The notes under the pieces are model-generated. The model saw nothing but the letters and a program-made list of their open reading frames with translations. It made no database searches and was not told the DNA's origin. Below, piece by piece: positions 26,067 to 34,145 of a stretch of 64,000 nucleotides of DNA (positions within the stretch are counted from its first letter, which is position 1; each line of letters opens with the position of its first letter). The translations under genes and the position numbers were made by a program. Source of the stretch: DASRHT01 sp035293765 (GTDB lineage: Bacteria > Chloroflexota > Ktedonobacteria > Ktedonobacterales > Ktedonobacteraceae); assembly GCA_035293765.1 (NCBI GenBank), contig DATGMF010000060.1, positions 62,001 to 126,000 of the forward strand. The letters run 5' to 3'.

Positions 26067-27113
26067 ATGGGTTCACTATCAGGCATTCGCGAAGTGGCGA
26101 AGCTTGCGGGCGTTTCGCTGGGGACGGTCTCTAATGTGCTCAACCATCCTGAACTGGTTGCGCTGGAGACGCGGCAGCGCGTGCTGCGAGCGATTGACGA
26201 AATCGGCTTTGTGCGCAACGGATCGGCGCGTCAGTTACGCGTGGGGACCAGCCGTCATATCGGTCTGGTCGTACTTGATGTAGCCAACCCTTTCTTCACC
26301 GAGGTAGCGCGAGGCGTTGAAGATCTGGCAAACAAAGCAGGCTCTATCGTCATTCTATGTAATTCGGACGACTCTGTAGAAAAGGAAAACCACTACCTGC
26401 ATGTCCTTGAGGAGCAGCGCACGCAGGGGGTGTTGATTACGCCGGTGCAGAACGATGCCAGCTACCTGCAACGCTTGCGGCGACGTGGCATCGCTGTCGT
26501 GCTGCTGGATCGTCCGAGCCGCATCAAAGAGCTCTGTTCTGTTGCAGTCGATGATGTGCAGGGAGGAGAACTTGCGACAACCCATCTGCTGGAATTGGGG
26601 CACCGGCGGATTGGCTTTGTGCATGGCCCGCTCAGTATTCGCCAGATCGCCGACCGACGACGAGGCATGATGCGAGCGATAAAAGCGGCAGGGCTCGATC
26701 CTGAACGCGTGGTGATTGATATCGCCACACGCGCCCAAAGCGCGAGGGAAGGTGAAGAGTGCGTGGAGCGATTGCTGGTCGTGGGCAGAAAGCCAACCGC
26801 CGCTTTTTGCGCCAATGATCTACTGGCGCTTGGGGTGATGCGCGGCTTAATCAAGCGTGGGATCTCCATTCCCGTGGATATGGCGCTGGTGGGTTACGAT
26901 GATGTCGAGTTCGCCAGCGTCCTGGCGACGCCTCTCACCTCGATCCGACAACCCAAGTACGAGCTCGGGCGCGCCGCAGTTGAACTGCTACTCGACGAGG
27001 CGCAAAATCCCTCCTCGCATCAGCACAAGCACATCGTCTACCAACCCGAGTTGATCGTGAGAGAATCCAGCAATCCTGTCAAGTCTCTAGACCCACCACA
27101 AGCGTCCTGCTGA
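26067..27113 (+). CDS. LacI-family transcriptional regulator of rhamnose genes
   Basis: A 348-residue LacI/GalR protein. The N-terminal helix-turn-helix (IREVAKLAGVSLGTVSNVLN) and hinge precede a periplasmic-binding-protein-like effector domain with GLVVLDVANPFFTEVARG and VGYDDVEFASVLATPLTSI. I start at the ATG at 26067 with GAGGAA upstream; the frame is open further 5' but that part has no family similarity. It diverges from the rhamnose operon, and two perfect LacI-type operators lie between them, so it probably represses the operon until rhamnose or a derivative binds. Confidence 0.92.
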   Translation: MGSLSGIREVAKLAGVSLGTVSNVLNHPELVALETRQRVLRAIDEIGFVRNGSARQLRVGTSRHIGLVVLDVANPFFTEVARGVEDLANKAGSIVILCNSDDSVEKENHYLHVLEEQRTQGVLITPVQNDASYLQRLRRRGIAVVLLDRPSRIKELCSVAVDDVQGGELATTHLLELGHRRIGFVHGPLSIRQIADRRRGMMRAIKAAGLDPERVVIDIATRAQSAREGEECVERLLVVGRKPTAAFCANDLLALGVMRGLIKRGISIPVDMALVGYDDVEFASVLATPLTSIRQPKYELGRAAVELLLDEAQNPSSHQHKHIVYQPELIVRESSNPVKSLDPPQASC

Positions 27114-27208
27114 GATGTACTGACGCCCCATCCCGACTCCTCGTATTTGCTTTACGCAGCCTGAAAATCTATTCAAACAAGACCAGGAAAGATGTGTTTC
27201 TTCATCAT

Positions 27209-27236
27209 TTAACCACCCGTTAACATTTCCATAACA
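27209..27236 (+). promoter_or_regulatory. PhoP-box-like triple repeat before the phosphate transporter
   Basis: TTAACC (27209), TTAACA (27220) and ATAACA (27231) are spaced exactly 11 bp apart, like Bacillus-type PhoP boxes (TTAACA repeats). They lie about 90 bases before the start of a PHS-family transporter, consistent with induction by phosphate limitation. Confidence 0.55.
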
Positions 27237-27319
27237 TTGGTGATCTATGATAAACGTAGTAGATAGTATGTTTCACACCTATCCTTATCGCAAGGATGTT
27301 AAGGAGCAACGTCTCGTTT

Positions 27320-28774
27320 ATGTTAGTTGAAGACCACACATCACTGCAACTAGAGGCACAGCGTACAAAAAACATTTTAGCAGAACTGGATAACAGCGAA
27401 CTCTCTGGCTTTCATTGGAAAGCCATGATTACCTCAGGAATGGGCTTCTTCACCGACGCCTATGATCTCTTTATCATTGGAGCGGCTCTTTCTCTCCTGA
27501 TCCCTCTTTGGAAGCTCAATGCCTTAGAAATCTCCCTGGTTGGCAGTACCTCGCTGCTTGCCGCCGCCTTAGGCTCTTACCTTTTTGGCTCTCTGGCTGA
27601 TCGCATCGGGCGACACGCGATCTACGGTCTGACGTTAGCCGTGCTCGCCGTTGGAGCCCTTCTTTCGGCCCTCTCTCCCAATATCTACTGGCTTCTGGTC
27701 TTGCGCTTCATCATGGGGCTGGGTATTGGCGGGGATTATCCCTTGAGCGCCACCTTAATGAGCGAGTACGCCAATCGGAAAGACCGGGGCAAGCTGATTA
27801 CGATGGTCTTCTCCATGCAAGGTCTGGGCCTCGTTCTCGGACCGGTTATCGCTATCGTTTTACTCCTCTCTGGCCTTGACCATCAGGTGATCTGGCGCTT
27901 GATGCTGGCGCTGGGAGCAATCCCCGCGTTAGCCACCTTCTACCTGCGCCGTCAAATCGCTGAAACACCGCGCTTTGCCTTAATGATGCAGGGCAATACG
28001 GAGGCAGCAACCCAGACCATCAAGCGTGTCACGAGTTCGACCCGCCAGCAACAGCGAGAGAGAGGACAGACACAGTCTGTACGCAAATTGCAGAAATCAT
28101 GGCTGCACCTGCTGCTGACGCCTCGCTATCTGCGCTGGCTGATCGGAGCGGCTGGTACCTGGTTTTTGCTTGATGTCGCCTACTATGGAACGACCATTTC
28201 GAGTCCCCTGGTGCTGAAATCCCTCAATGCTCATGCCGATGCCATTACCAATATGCTCTATACACTGCTCATCTTTACGGGAGCAGCTCTCCCTGGCTAC
28301 GTTGTCGCAGCGTTGACAATTGATCGATTGGGTCGCAAAGCGATCCAATGCCTGGGTTTTGGGATGATGGCCCTCGCCTACGGCTTACTTGCGCTTGTTC
28401 CTAGCTTTACTGTTCTCACGGTTCCTTTCCTCACGCTCTATGCCGTTTCTTACTTTTTTACCGAATTTGGGCCAAATGTTACCACCTTTGTCTATCCCTC
28501 CGAGATCTTCCCGGTGATGATTCGCAGCTCTACTCACGGCATCGCCGCCGCTCTCGGCAAGGTAGGAGCCTTCCTGGGAGCCTTCGCTTTTCCTTACCTG
28601 CTTACCACTGTGCATCTGCCGGGGGCAATGGCCGTTGCTGCAATTACGTCGCTGCTTGGTCTGCTCCTGACATTCCTGACGCTGCCTGAGCCCAATCAGC
28701 GTTCACTGGAAGACATCGCTGGCGATCATCAGTTCCTCCATCCACACCCCGAGCTGGTGAAGGACGGCAGATAA
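27320..28774 (+). CDS. PHS-family MFS phosphate:proton symporter
   Basis: A 484-residue, 12-helix major facilitator protein. The phosphate symporter signature GLGIGGDYPLSATLMSEYANRKDRG spans helix 4 and the following loop (cited here in part: GGDYPLSATLMSEYA). FTDAYDLFIIGAALSLL in helix 1 and the long central loop before helix 7 also fit Pho84-type carriers. The start at 27320 has AAGGAG 13 bases upstream, slightly far. The upstream PhoP-like box supports phosphate over sugar as the substrate. It is followed by a strong terminator-like hairpin. Confidence 0.85.
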   Translation: MLVEDHTSLQLEAQRTKNILAELDNSELSGFHWKAMITSGMGFFTDAYDLFIIGAALSLLIPLWKLNALEISLVGSTSLLAAALGSYLFGSLADRIGRHAIYGLTLAVLAVGALLSALSPNIYWLLVLRFIMGLGIGGDYPLSATLMSEYANRKDRGKLITMVFSMQGLGLVLGPVIAIVLLLSGLDHQVIWRLMLALGAIPALATFYLRRQIAETPRFALMMQGNTEAATQTIKRVTSSTRQQQRERGQTQSVRKLQKSWLHLLLTPRYLRWLIGAAGTWFLLDVAYYGTTISSPLVLKSLNAHADAITNMLYTLLIFTGAALPGYVVAALTIDRLGRKAIQCLGFGMMALAYGLLALVPSFTVLTVPFLTLYAVSYFFTEFGPNVTTFVYPSEIFPVMIRSSTHGIAAALGKVGAFLGAFAFPYLLTTVHLPGAMAVAAITSLLGLLLTFLTLPEPNQRSLEDIAGDHQFLHPHPELVKDGR

Positions 28775-28794
28775 ACAAACCCATCGTTGGATAT

Positions 28795-28827
28795 CCATCC
28801 CTGCCAGGATCGGCCTGGCAAGGATGG
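28795..28827 (+). terminator. Terminator-like hairpin after the phosphate transporter
   Basis: CCATCC-C-TGCCAG pairs with CTGGCA-A-GGATGG (13 positions, one mismatch) around a 7-base loop. A short T-rich stretch follows at 28839-28848. It lies 20 bases after the stop codon. Confidence 0.65.
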
Positions 28828-28856
28828 AGACGGGGCTATTTAATTTTCCTCTCCTT

Positions 28857-28951
28857 TTCGCGTTGCAAGCATGATCTCACTTTGTAGAGCAAGAGCAGCC
28901 AATGACGAGGATATGGGACAGATGAAATCAAAGAAAGCCTGTTCCACAACA
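28857..28951. repeat. Dispersed repeat, copy 1
   Basis: The 60 bases from 28861 match 32991-33050 at about 46 of 60 positions without gaps (shared GATCTC, GAGCAGCC and TGACGAGGAT blocks). The following segment near 28923 (ATGAAATCAAAGAAAG) resembles 33238. In copy 2 the two blocks are about 185 bp further apart. Neither copy codes for a recognisable protein. Confidence 0.55.
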
Positions 28952-29063
28952 GGGATGGGGGCTGAGCTCAGGGGGATAGACGCAAGCGCATTTTTCTTCT
29001 ATAATTACTCCAGAGAGTTTGAGAACGTTCACTTGGCTATCTAACAAGAAGAAAGGATTTTGT

Positions 29064-29492
29064 ATGTCAGGTATCGTTGTCTCAATTCATTGTGCTCCAC
29101 ATTCACACGCTCCAATGATCACTCTCCCCGTAGCGCATCTGGTCCCTGGAAAAGGGATCGAAGGTGATCGTTTCTATGCGCACCCAAAACTTCCTCAACC
29201 TGGTGCAAAAACGCCGTATGAAGTGACCCTGGTGGAGCAGGAGGCATTGGAAGCACTCAACGCCTTACAACCAGGAATGGTGGCTGCGGAACCGAGTGGA
29301 AGGCGGAATATTGTCATTCGTTCGTGTTCGCTGCAAACGCTCGCAGGGCGTCTTTTCCGTATTGGTGAGGTGCTTTTTTGTGGCGCAACACTTCGTGAAG
29401 CCCCTTGCGATTCTTGCGTGCAGCAGCCGAAGACCACAAATTCGCGACGGGAGAAACGTTTCCTTCCGAACAACCGGATAAATTGTGCCTGA
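29064..29492 (+). CDS. MOSC-domain protein, C terminus lost
   Basis: A 142-residue frame starting at the ATG at 29064 behind AAGGATT. It resembles MOSC sulfurase proteins: GKGIEGDRFY, VTLVEQEALEALN, RRNIVIRS and LAGRLFRIGEVLFCG. In complete relatives the chain goes on past a Cys-rich motif; here only APCDSC remains before unrelated sequence. The end overlaps a 5'-truncated aldehyde dehydrogenase in another frame. I infer that a deletion joined two genes. It is probably inactive, though a shortened product could be made. Confidence 0.7.
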   Translation: MSGIVVSIHCAPHSHAPMITLPVAHLVPGKGIEGDRFYAHPKLPQPGAKTPYEVTLVEQEALEALNALQPGMVAAEPSGRRNIVIRSCSLQTLAGRLFRIGEVLFCGATLREAPCDSCVQQPKTTNSRREKRFLPNNRINCA

Positions 29493-30532
29493 CGTTGCGA
29501 CAACCTGTTGGCGTGGTGGCAGGCATTTCCCCCTGGAATTTTCCCTTGCTGCTCTCGATGAAGAAAGTCGCGCACGCCCTGATCATGGGGAATACGATGG
29601 TGCTGAAGCCAGCAGAGGAGACCCCGGTCATTGGTCTGAAGATCGCGGAACTCTTTGCAGCCGTGGGGCTTCCACCGGGGGTTCTCAACGTGGTGACGGG
29701 GCGTGGAGAGATCGTTGGGGATGCTCTGGTCTCACACCCGCTCACACGCGTCATCGCGTTCACCGGCTCGTCTGCCACTGGTCGCGTGATTGCCAGCAAA
29801 GCCGGGGGATTGCTCAAGCGCGTGGTGCTGGAATTAGGAGGCAAGGACCCGGTGCTGGTCCTCAGAGATGCCGATATCGACTATGCGGTCAATGCAATTA
29901 CCTTCGCCGCCTTTATGCATCAGGGCCGGATCTGTATGTCTGCTGAGCGCATTATTGTCGAAGAGGCGATTGCCGACGAGTTCACCCAGAAACTGACCGC
30001 AAAAGCCCGCACCCTGCCGATGGGAGATCCTCAGGCGCATACGAATATTATTGGCCCCATGATTCACAAGGACCAGTTAGACATCGTGGATGCCCATGTC
30101 AAAGATGCCATTGCTCGTGGCGCACAGCTCGGTTGTGGTGGTCAGCGACACGATCCCTACTATCCGGCAACCGTTTTAACCGGCGTCACCGCAGACATGC
30201 GTATCTTCCGAGAAGAAACCTTTGGCCCTGTCGCGCCCATCACCGTAGTTCCCGATGTCGATGCCGCCATTGCTGCCGCTAATGATTGTATCTATGGACT
30301 CTCCAGTGGAGTGCTCACCAATGACTTGCAAAAGGCCATCTATGTCGCCGAACGGCTGGAAAGCGGCATGGTTCACCTCAACGACGCCTGTGTACATGAT
30401 GAGTGCGATGCTCCCTTTGGCGGCGTCAAAGAGAGTGGCTTTGGTCGGGAAGGTGATCGCGCTTCTGTCGAAGCCATGACAGAGGTGAAGTGGATCACTA
30501 TTCAGAAAGGGCAGCGTCACTTCCCCTTTTAA
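29405..30532 (+). pseudogene. Aldehyde dehydrogenase, N-terminal part missing
   Basis: The frame encodes about 375 residues of an aldehyde dehydrogenase, roughly 110 fewer than a full enzyme. It begins inside the family at FLRAAAEDHKFATGETFPS. PWNFPL, the FTGSSATGR cofactor motif, catalytic Glu in LELGGKDPV and catalytic Cys in QGRICMSAERI are all present, but the first strands of the NAD-binding domain are gone. The only start is a TTG inside the MOSC gene, with no ribosome site. It is best read as the downstream half of a deletion junction. A weakly expressed fragment cannot be excluded. Confidence 0.72.
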
Positions 30533-30564
30533 AAATCGCAGAAAGAAAGAAAGAGCGATCCGCT

Positions 30565-30783
30565 ATGCAACAATGGGAATATTTCATGCTAGCAGTCAGT
30601 GTCAATGCCTGGCAAAAACCCGTCCCGGTCATCTCCGTGATCGACCTGGGCGGCCAGGTCATCCAACACACCTTCCCAACATTTCACACCTACATCAATG
30701 ACCCGGGAGCGCATGGGTGGCAACTGGCTCATATTGAAGAGCACAATTGGGTGTTCAAGAGACCCAGGCAAGAACTGGTTTGA
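30565..30783 (+). CDS. Small conserved-type protein (DUF4177-like)
   Basis: A 72-residue protein beginning MQQWEYFMLAV and ending with an Asn/Gly/Trp pattern (GAHGWQLAHIEEHNWVFKRP). This fits the small DUF4177-type fold, in which a WEY start and a GW-L block recur. The ribosome site is weak (AAAGAG). The function is unknown. It converges with the next gene three bases away. Confidence 0.65.
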   Translation: MQQWEYFMLAVSVNAWQKPVPVISVIDLGGQVIQHTFPTFHTYINDPGAHGWQLAHIEEHNWVFKRPRQELV

Positions 30784-30786
30784 AGA

Positions 30787-31254
30787 TCAATCCTGGGCCT
30801 GCGCACGAATCTCTTGCATGCGCAGGCCCAGGATTCCTTTGGGGGTCGTATCCCCAGGCCAGAAGGTCAACGTATCTTCATCGCGGTGGAGGTTCTCTAA
30901 GGAATAGCGGACCTGCAATGACCAGAGCAGCAGGAGCACCTCATAGCGTATCTCGTCATACCAGAAGTTGAGGGACCAGGAGTCAGAGGATGCCTGCTGG
31001 AACGCTGCCGCAGCAGGGGTGGAGATACGACGCAGCCGCGCGGCGATGCCTTCGAGCTCTTGCTGTGACGATGTCCGCACATAGAGTACATGTGGCTGCC
31101 GCAAGATCCAGACGATCTCAACACACTGCTCACAAGAGTACCGGCCCTGCATTCGCTCGTAGAACGTGACCGGAACAAAAAAGGGACGCTGACAGAAGAG
31201 GCAGCAAAGGACGGTTGTGGCGTCGTTGTGTTCTTCTCTCTCACAAGTAGACAC
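30787..31254 (-). CDS. Hypothetical protein with N-terminal zinc-ribbon-like cysteines
   Basis: A 155-residue protein starting at a GTG with AAGGAG 11 bases upstream. Two CxxC pairs near residues 18-21 and 41-44 (CLFC and CEQC) could bind zinc. The rest is mixed helix and strand with no family I recognise. I cannot assign a function. Confidence 0.6.
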   Translation of the reverse strand: MSTCEREEHNDATTVLCCLFCQRPFFVPVTFYERMQGRYSCEQCVEIVWILRQPHVLYVRTSSQQELEGIAARLRRISTPAAAAFQQASSDSWSLNFWYDEIRYEVLLLLWSLQVRYSLENLHRDEDTLTFWPGDTTPKGILGLRMQEIRAQAQD

Positions 31255-31418
31255 GGACGTTGCTCTCCTTCACGTTTCTCCAGAAGGCTCCATCGTTCCT
31301 CACTGCGCCTCCCTCCAGAAGGCAGGCAAGCGGAGCAACACTGACCCACATGCCTGCATACCATCTGTTTGTGACCGTGGAGGTTTCACTGCCACAAACA
31401 CCAGAGGCACAGCAGTTC

Positions 31419-32924
31419 TTACAAAGCAATACAGACAGACTTGACTTCGGTATAGTTTTCCAGCACCTCATGTCCCATCTCGCGACCCCAGCCAGATTGT
31501 TTGTACCCTCCAAATGGGAGGGCTGCATCGAACACGCTGTAACTATTGATCCAGACGGTCCCGGCTCGCAAACGGCCTGCCAGCCGATGCGCTTTGGTAA
31601 TATCGTTGGTCCATATGCCAGCGGCCAGCCCATAGGTCGTGTCATTGGCAACCGGGACAATCTCGTTCGGGTCGTTGAATGGTAACGCAACCACGACCGG
31701 GCCAAAAATTTCCTCCTGGACCACCTTCATGTCCTGTTTGACATCGACAAGCACGGTGGGTTCAACAAAGTAGCCCGTGTCTCCTGCTCGCTTGCCACCA
31801 ACCACAGCTCGTGCGCCCTGCTCAAAGCCCGACTCCAGATAGCCACAGACGCGATTGAGCTGCTCATCCGAGACCAGCGGTCCCATACTCGCCGTCGGAT
31901 CGAAGCCCGAGCCCAGTTTGATCTTTTGCGCTTCCGCAGCTATGCCCTCCACCACCTCATCGAAGATATCTCGCTCAATGTAGAGACGTGAGCCCGCATT
32001 GCAGCATTGCCCATGGTTGAAGAAGATAGCGAAGGCGGCTCCTGGAATGGCCCGCTCAAGACTGGTGTCTTTAAACACCACATTAGGAGATTTGCCACCC
32101 AGTTCCAATGACACCTTTTTGAGGTTCCCTGCTGCTGCCTGCACGATCAACTTGCCGACCTCGGTTGAGCCGGTGAATGCGACCTTATCCACCCCAGGAT
32201 GCGCGGCCAGGGATGCGCCAGCGGTTTCTCCATAGCCTGGCACAATGTTCACCACGCCTTCGGGGAAGCCGGCTTCCAGGATTAATTCGCCCAGGCGCAG
32301 GGCCGAGAGCGGCGTCTGCTCAGCCGGTTTCAAGACAATGGTGCAGCCCGCAGACAACGCAGGAGCCAGTTTCCAGGCCGCCATCAGCAAGGGAAAATTC
32401 CACGGGATAATTTGCCCAACCACGCCAATGGGCTCACGCAAAGTATAGGCAAAGTATTTGGAGCGAGGAGCGGTCACGCTGGAAATGGGGATAGTGTTGC
32501 CCTCAATCTTGGTGGCCCAACCGGCCATGTAGCGAAATATATCGACGGCGAGTGCGACATCGGCGGCTTTGGCGACCAGCACCGATTTTCCGTTGTCGAG
32601 AGCTTCCAACTGCGCGAACTCATCGGCATGGGCTTCGAGCAGATCGGCGAGCTTCCAGACCAGACGCCCACGCTCGGAAGGAGTCATATCGGGCCAGGGA
32701 CCGCTCTCGAAGGCTCTGCGTGCTGCTTGAACTGCGCGCTCAATATCTTCTTTGTCTCCCTCGGCGACATGGGCCATCACGGCTCCAGTTGCAGGATTAT
32801 AGACAGGGAAGGTTTTCCCAGAGGCAGCCTGGACCCACTTACCATCAATGAGCAGAGGGCGGGGTTGCGCAATAAACTGATGCACTTCCGGGGCTACCGG
32901 GATGTGTGTGTCGGAAACAGCCAT
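31419..32924 (-). CDS. NAD(P)-dependent aldehyde dehydrogenase
   Basis: A complete 501-residue aldehyde dehydrogenase. The start at 32924 has AAAGGGAG upstream. Motifs in order are PWNFPLLMAAWK, FTGSTEVGKLI for cofactor binding, catalytic Glu in LELGGKSPNVV, catalytic Cys in GQCCNAGSRLY, and EEIFGPVV. The sequence resembles the ALDH1/betaine-aldehyde branch. The substrate is not evident from the neighbours. It contrasts with the truncated relative at 29405. Confidence 0.92.
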   Translation of the reverse strand: MAVSDTHIPVAPEVHQFIAQPRPLLIDGKWVQAASGKTFPVYNPATGAVMAHVAEGDKEDIERAVQAARRAFESGPWPDMTPSERGRLVWKLADLLEAHADEFAQLEALDNGKSVLVAKAADVALAVDIFRYMAGWATKIEGNTIPISSVTAPRSKYFAYTLREPIGVVGQIIPWNFPLLMAAWKLAPALSAGCTIVLKPAEQTPLSALRLGELILEAGFPEGVVNIVPGYGETAGASLAAHPGVDKVAFTGSTEVGKLIVQAAAGNLKKVSLELGGKSPNVVFKDTSLERAIPGAAFAIFFNHGQCCNAGSRLYIERDIFDEVVEGIAAEAQKIKLGSGFDPTASMGPLVSDEQLNRVCGYLESGFEQGARAVVGGKRAGDTGYFVEPTVLVDVKQDMKVVQEEIFGPVVVALPFNDPNEIVPVANDTTYGLAAGIWTNDITKAHRLAGRLRAGTVWINSYSVFDAALPFGGYKQSGWGREMGHEVLENYTEVKSVCIAL

Positions 32925-33368
32925 GATTCTCCCTTTCTGGGTGCTATCACGCCGCTCATCGCAGCGTCTACTCAAAAATTGCTCTGTTCGCGTTGCGAGA
33001 ACGATCTCTCCTTGCCGTGCAGGAGCAGCCGGTGACGAGGATGGAGGACAACGTCAAACAGCTCAGAGAGTCGTGGCATGACGCGTCCTATGAGAAGAGG
33101 GCAATAGAAAGCATCTCCCGATGAGTACAGCATGAACCAACCAGCAGCTGCCAGAGCTGGGTCGATGAAGCGCTTATCCTTTATCATCTATACTCATCGG
33201 ATGAATACTCATATATTGAGTATAAAAGAAAAATAGGATGAAGTCAAGGAAAACATGTTCCATATCAGAACCTTCCCAACGGCGAGCCTGTGCCGGAGCA
33301 GTTCTGGGAGAGCTGAGAGCCCGCATCCTGACAGAGCGCTGCAAGTCGGATAAGGTCGTCGTAGCAGG
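32925..33368. other. Gap with dispersed repeat copy 2
   Basis: No convincing gene. The segment 32987-33052 is copy 2 of the repeat seen at 28857, and the second repeat block follows at 33238-33268. AT-rich DNA at 33190-33235 could hold a promoter. A short open frame (33238-33594, plus strand) has no coding character. Confidence 0.45.
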
Positions 33369-33551
33369 TTATCTCACGAGACTACTGAGTTGGAAAGAGG
33401 TCGAAGGAGAACCCGTTTTGGCAGAAGACGCGGTGGTTCCATTGGACGCTGGGGGGAGAGGCAGGCGTCGCAGTGGCCCCTCTCCTCCACACGCAGTAAC
33501 GGTCATGAGAAGCATGAACATGAGCATGAGAGCGCGTAACGTCGGCTTCAA
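33369..33551 (-). CDS. Short lipoprotein, probably a truncated stub
   Basis: A 60-residue frame starting at a TTG at 33551, six bases after AGGAGG. The first 21 residues form a clear lipoprotein signal: basic MKPTLRA, a hydrophobic Leu/Met stretch, and the lipobox TVTAC. A Gly/Ser/Thr/Pro linker follows and then a stop. Nothing resembling a mature domain remains. A TATAAT sequence lies just upstream on this strand. It could be a very short lipoprotein, but a gene cut off after its linker is more likely. Confidence 0.5.
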   Translation of the reverse strand: MKPTLRALMLMFMLLMTVTACGGEGPLRRLPLPPASNGTTASSAKTGSPSTSFQLSSLVR

Positions 33552-34145
33552 GATGGACCTCCTGACGATATACTTCAAGAATATATTATACTGATATTAC
33601 CTGCCCCAATTTTGCCTCTTGCGGAACACGTCGCATTCGGACAAAATTGCTCTGACGCGTCCATCGGCTCTGTTGTGCTTTTCATCATTCACAGCATGCC
33701 AACGGACGCTTGCTTTTTCAAGCCTTCCTGACCTTTTCACCAGTTCGTGAGACTCTACCACAGGGCTGTTGCAAAGTCGGGAATACAGGATGCCAAGCGG
33801 GGGTCAAGGGGGCTGCGGCCCCTTTGCGGGGAGCGGGGTGTCCCCGTTTTTTCCCTCCTCTCCTGCCGCCGAAGGCGGCAAAAAAAGACTTTGCAACAGC
33901 CCTGGCTCTACCAGAGGAAGCTCTTGCAAGAAAAAATCCTTTTGTGATATTGTAGAGAACAAACAAGATGTACTGCTTTTATCTCTCTATGCTTGTCTGG
34001 TCTACAGGTTCTCTTTGCCTCCCATCACTGTTCGCCCTCGCCTGGAGGGGGAGCAAGATGGGTCCCGGGCAGCGAGGTCAGGTGGTCATCCGCGTTGGAG
34101 AACATTTTTCTCTTGTTCCTTATAGTCTAGAAGAGAGTAAGCAAC
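33552..34145. other. Gap containing MITE-like element 2
   Basis: About 590 bp between the lipoprotein stub and the LuxR-type gene. Apart from the 144-bp element I see no gene. The promoter of the LuxR-type gene should lie after 33905. Confidence 0.4.
33761..33904. mobile_element. MITE-like element 2 with perfect inverted ends and target duplication
   Basis: Perfect 18-bp inverted ends (CAGGGCTGTTGCAAAGTC at 33761-33778 and its complement at 33887-33904) bound a 144-bp non-coding unit. The 8-mer CTCTACCA lies directly before it (33753-33760) and one base after it (33906-33913), as expected for a target duplication. The GGCTGTTGCAAAG ends and 8-bp duplication recall IS6-family elements. The GC-rich core ending in GCCGCCGAAGGCGGCA resembles the core of the element at 1677. 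Confidence 0.8.

Noticed and set aside
33238..33594. Plus-strand open frame of 118 codons
   Set aside because: No ribosome site and a Ser/Arg-rich composition; it overlaps a better-supported lipoprotein signal on the other strand and a repeat.
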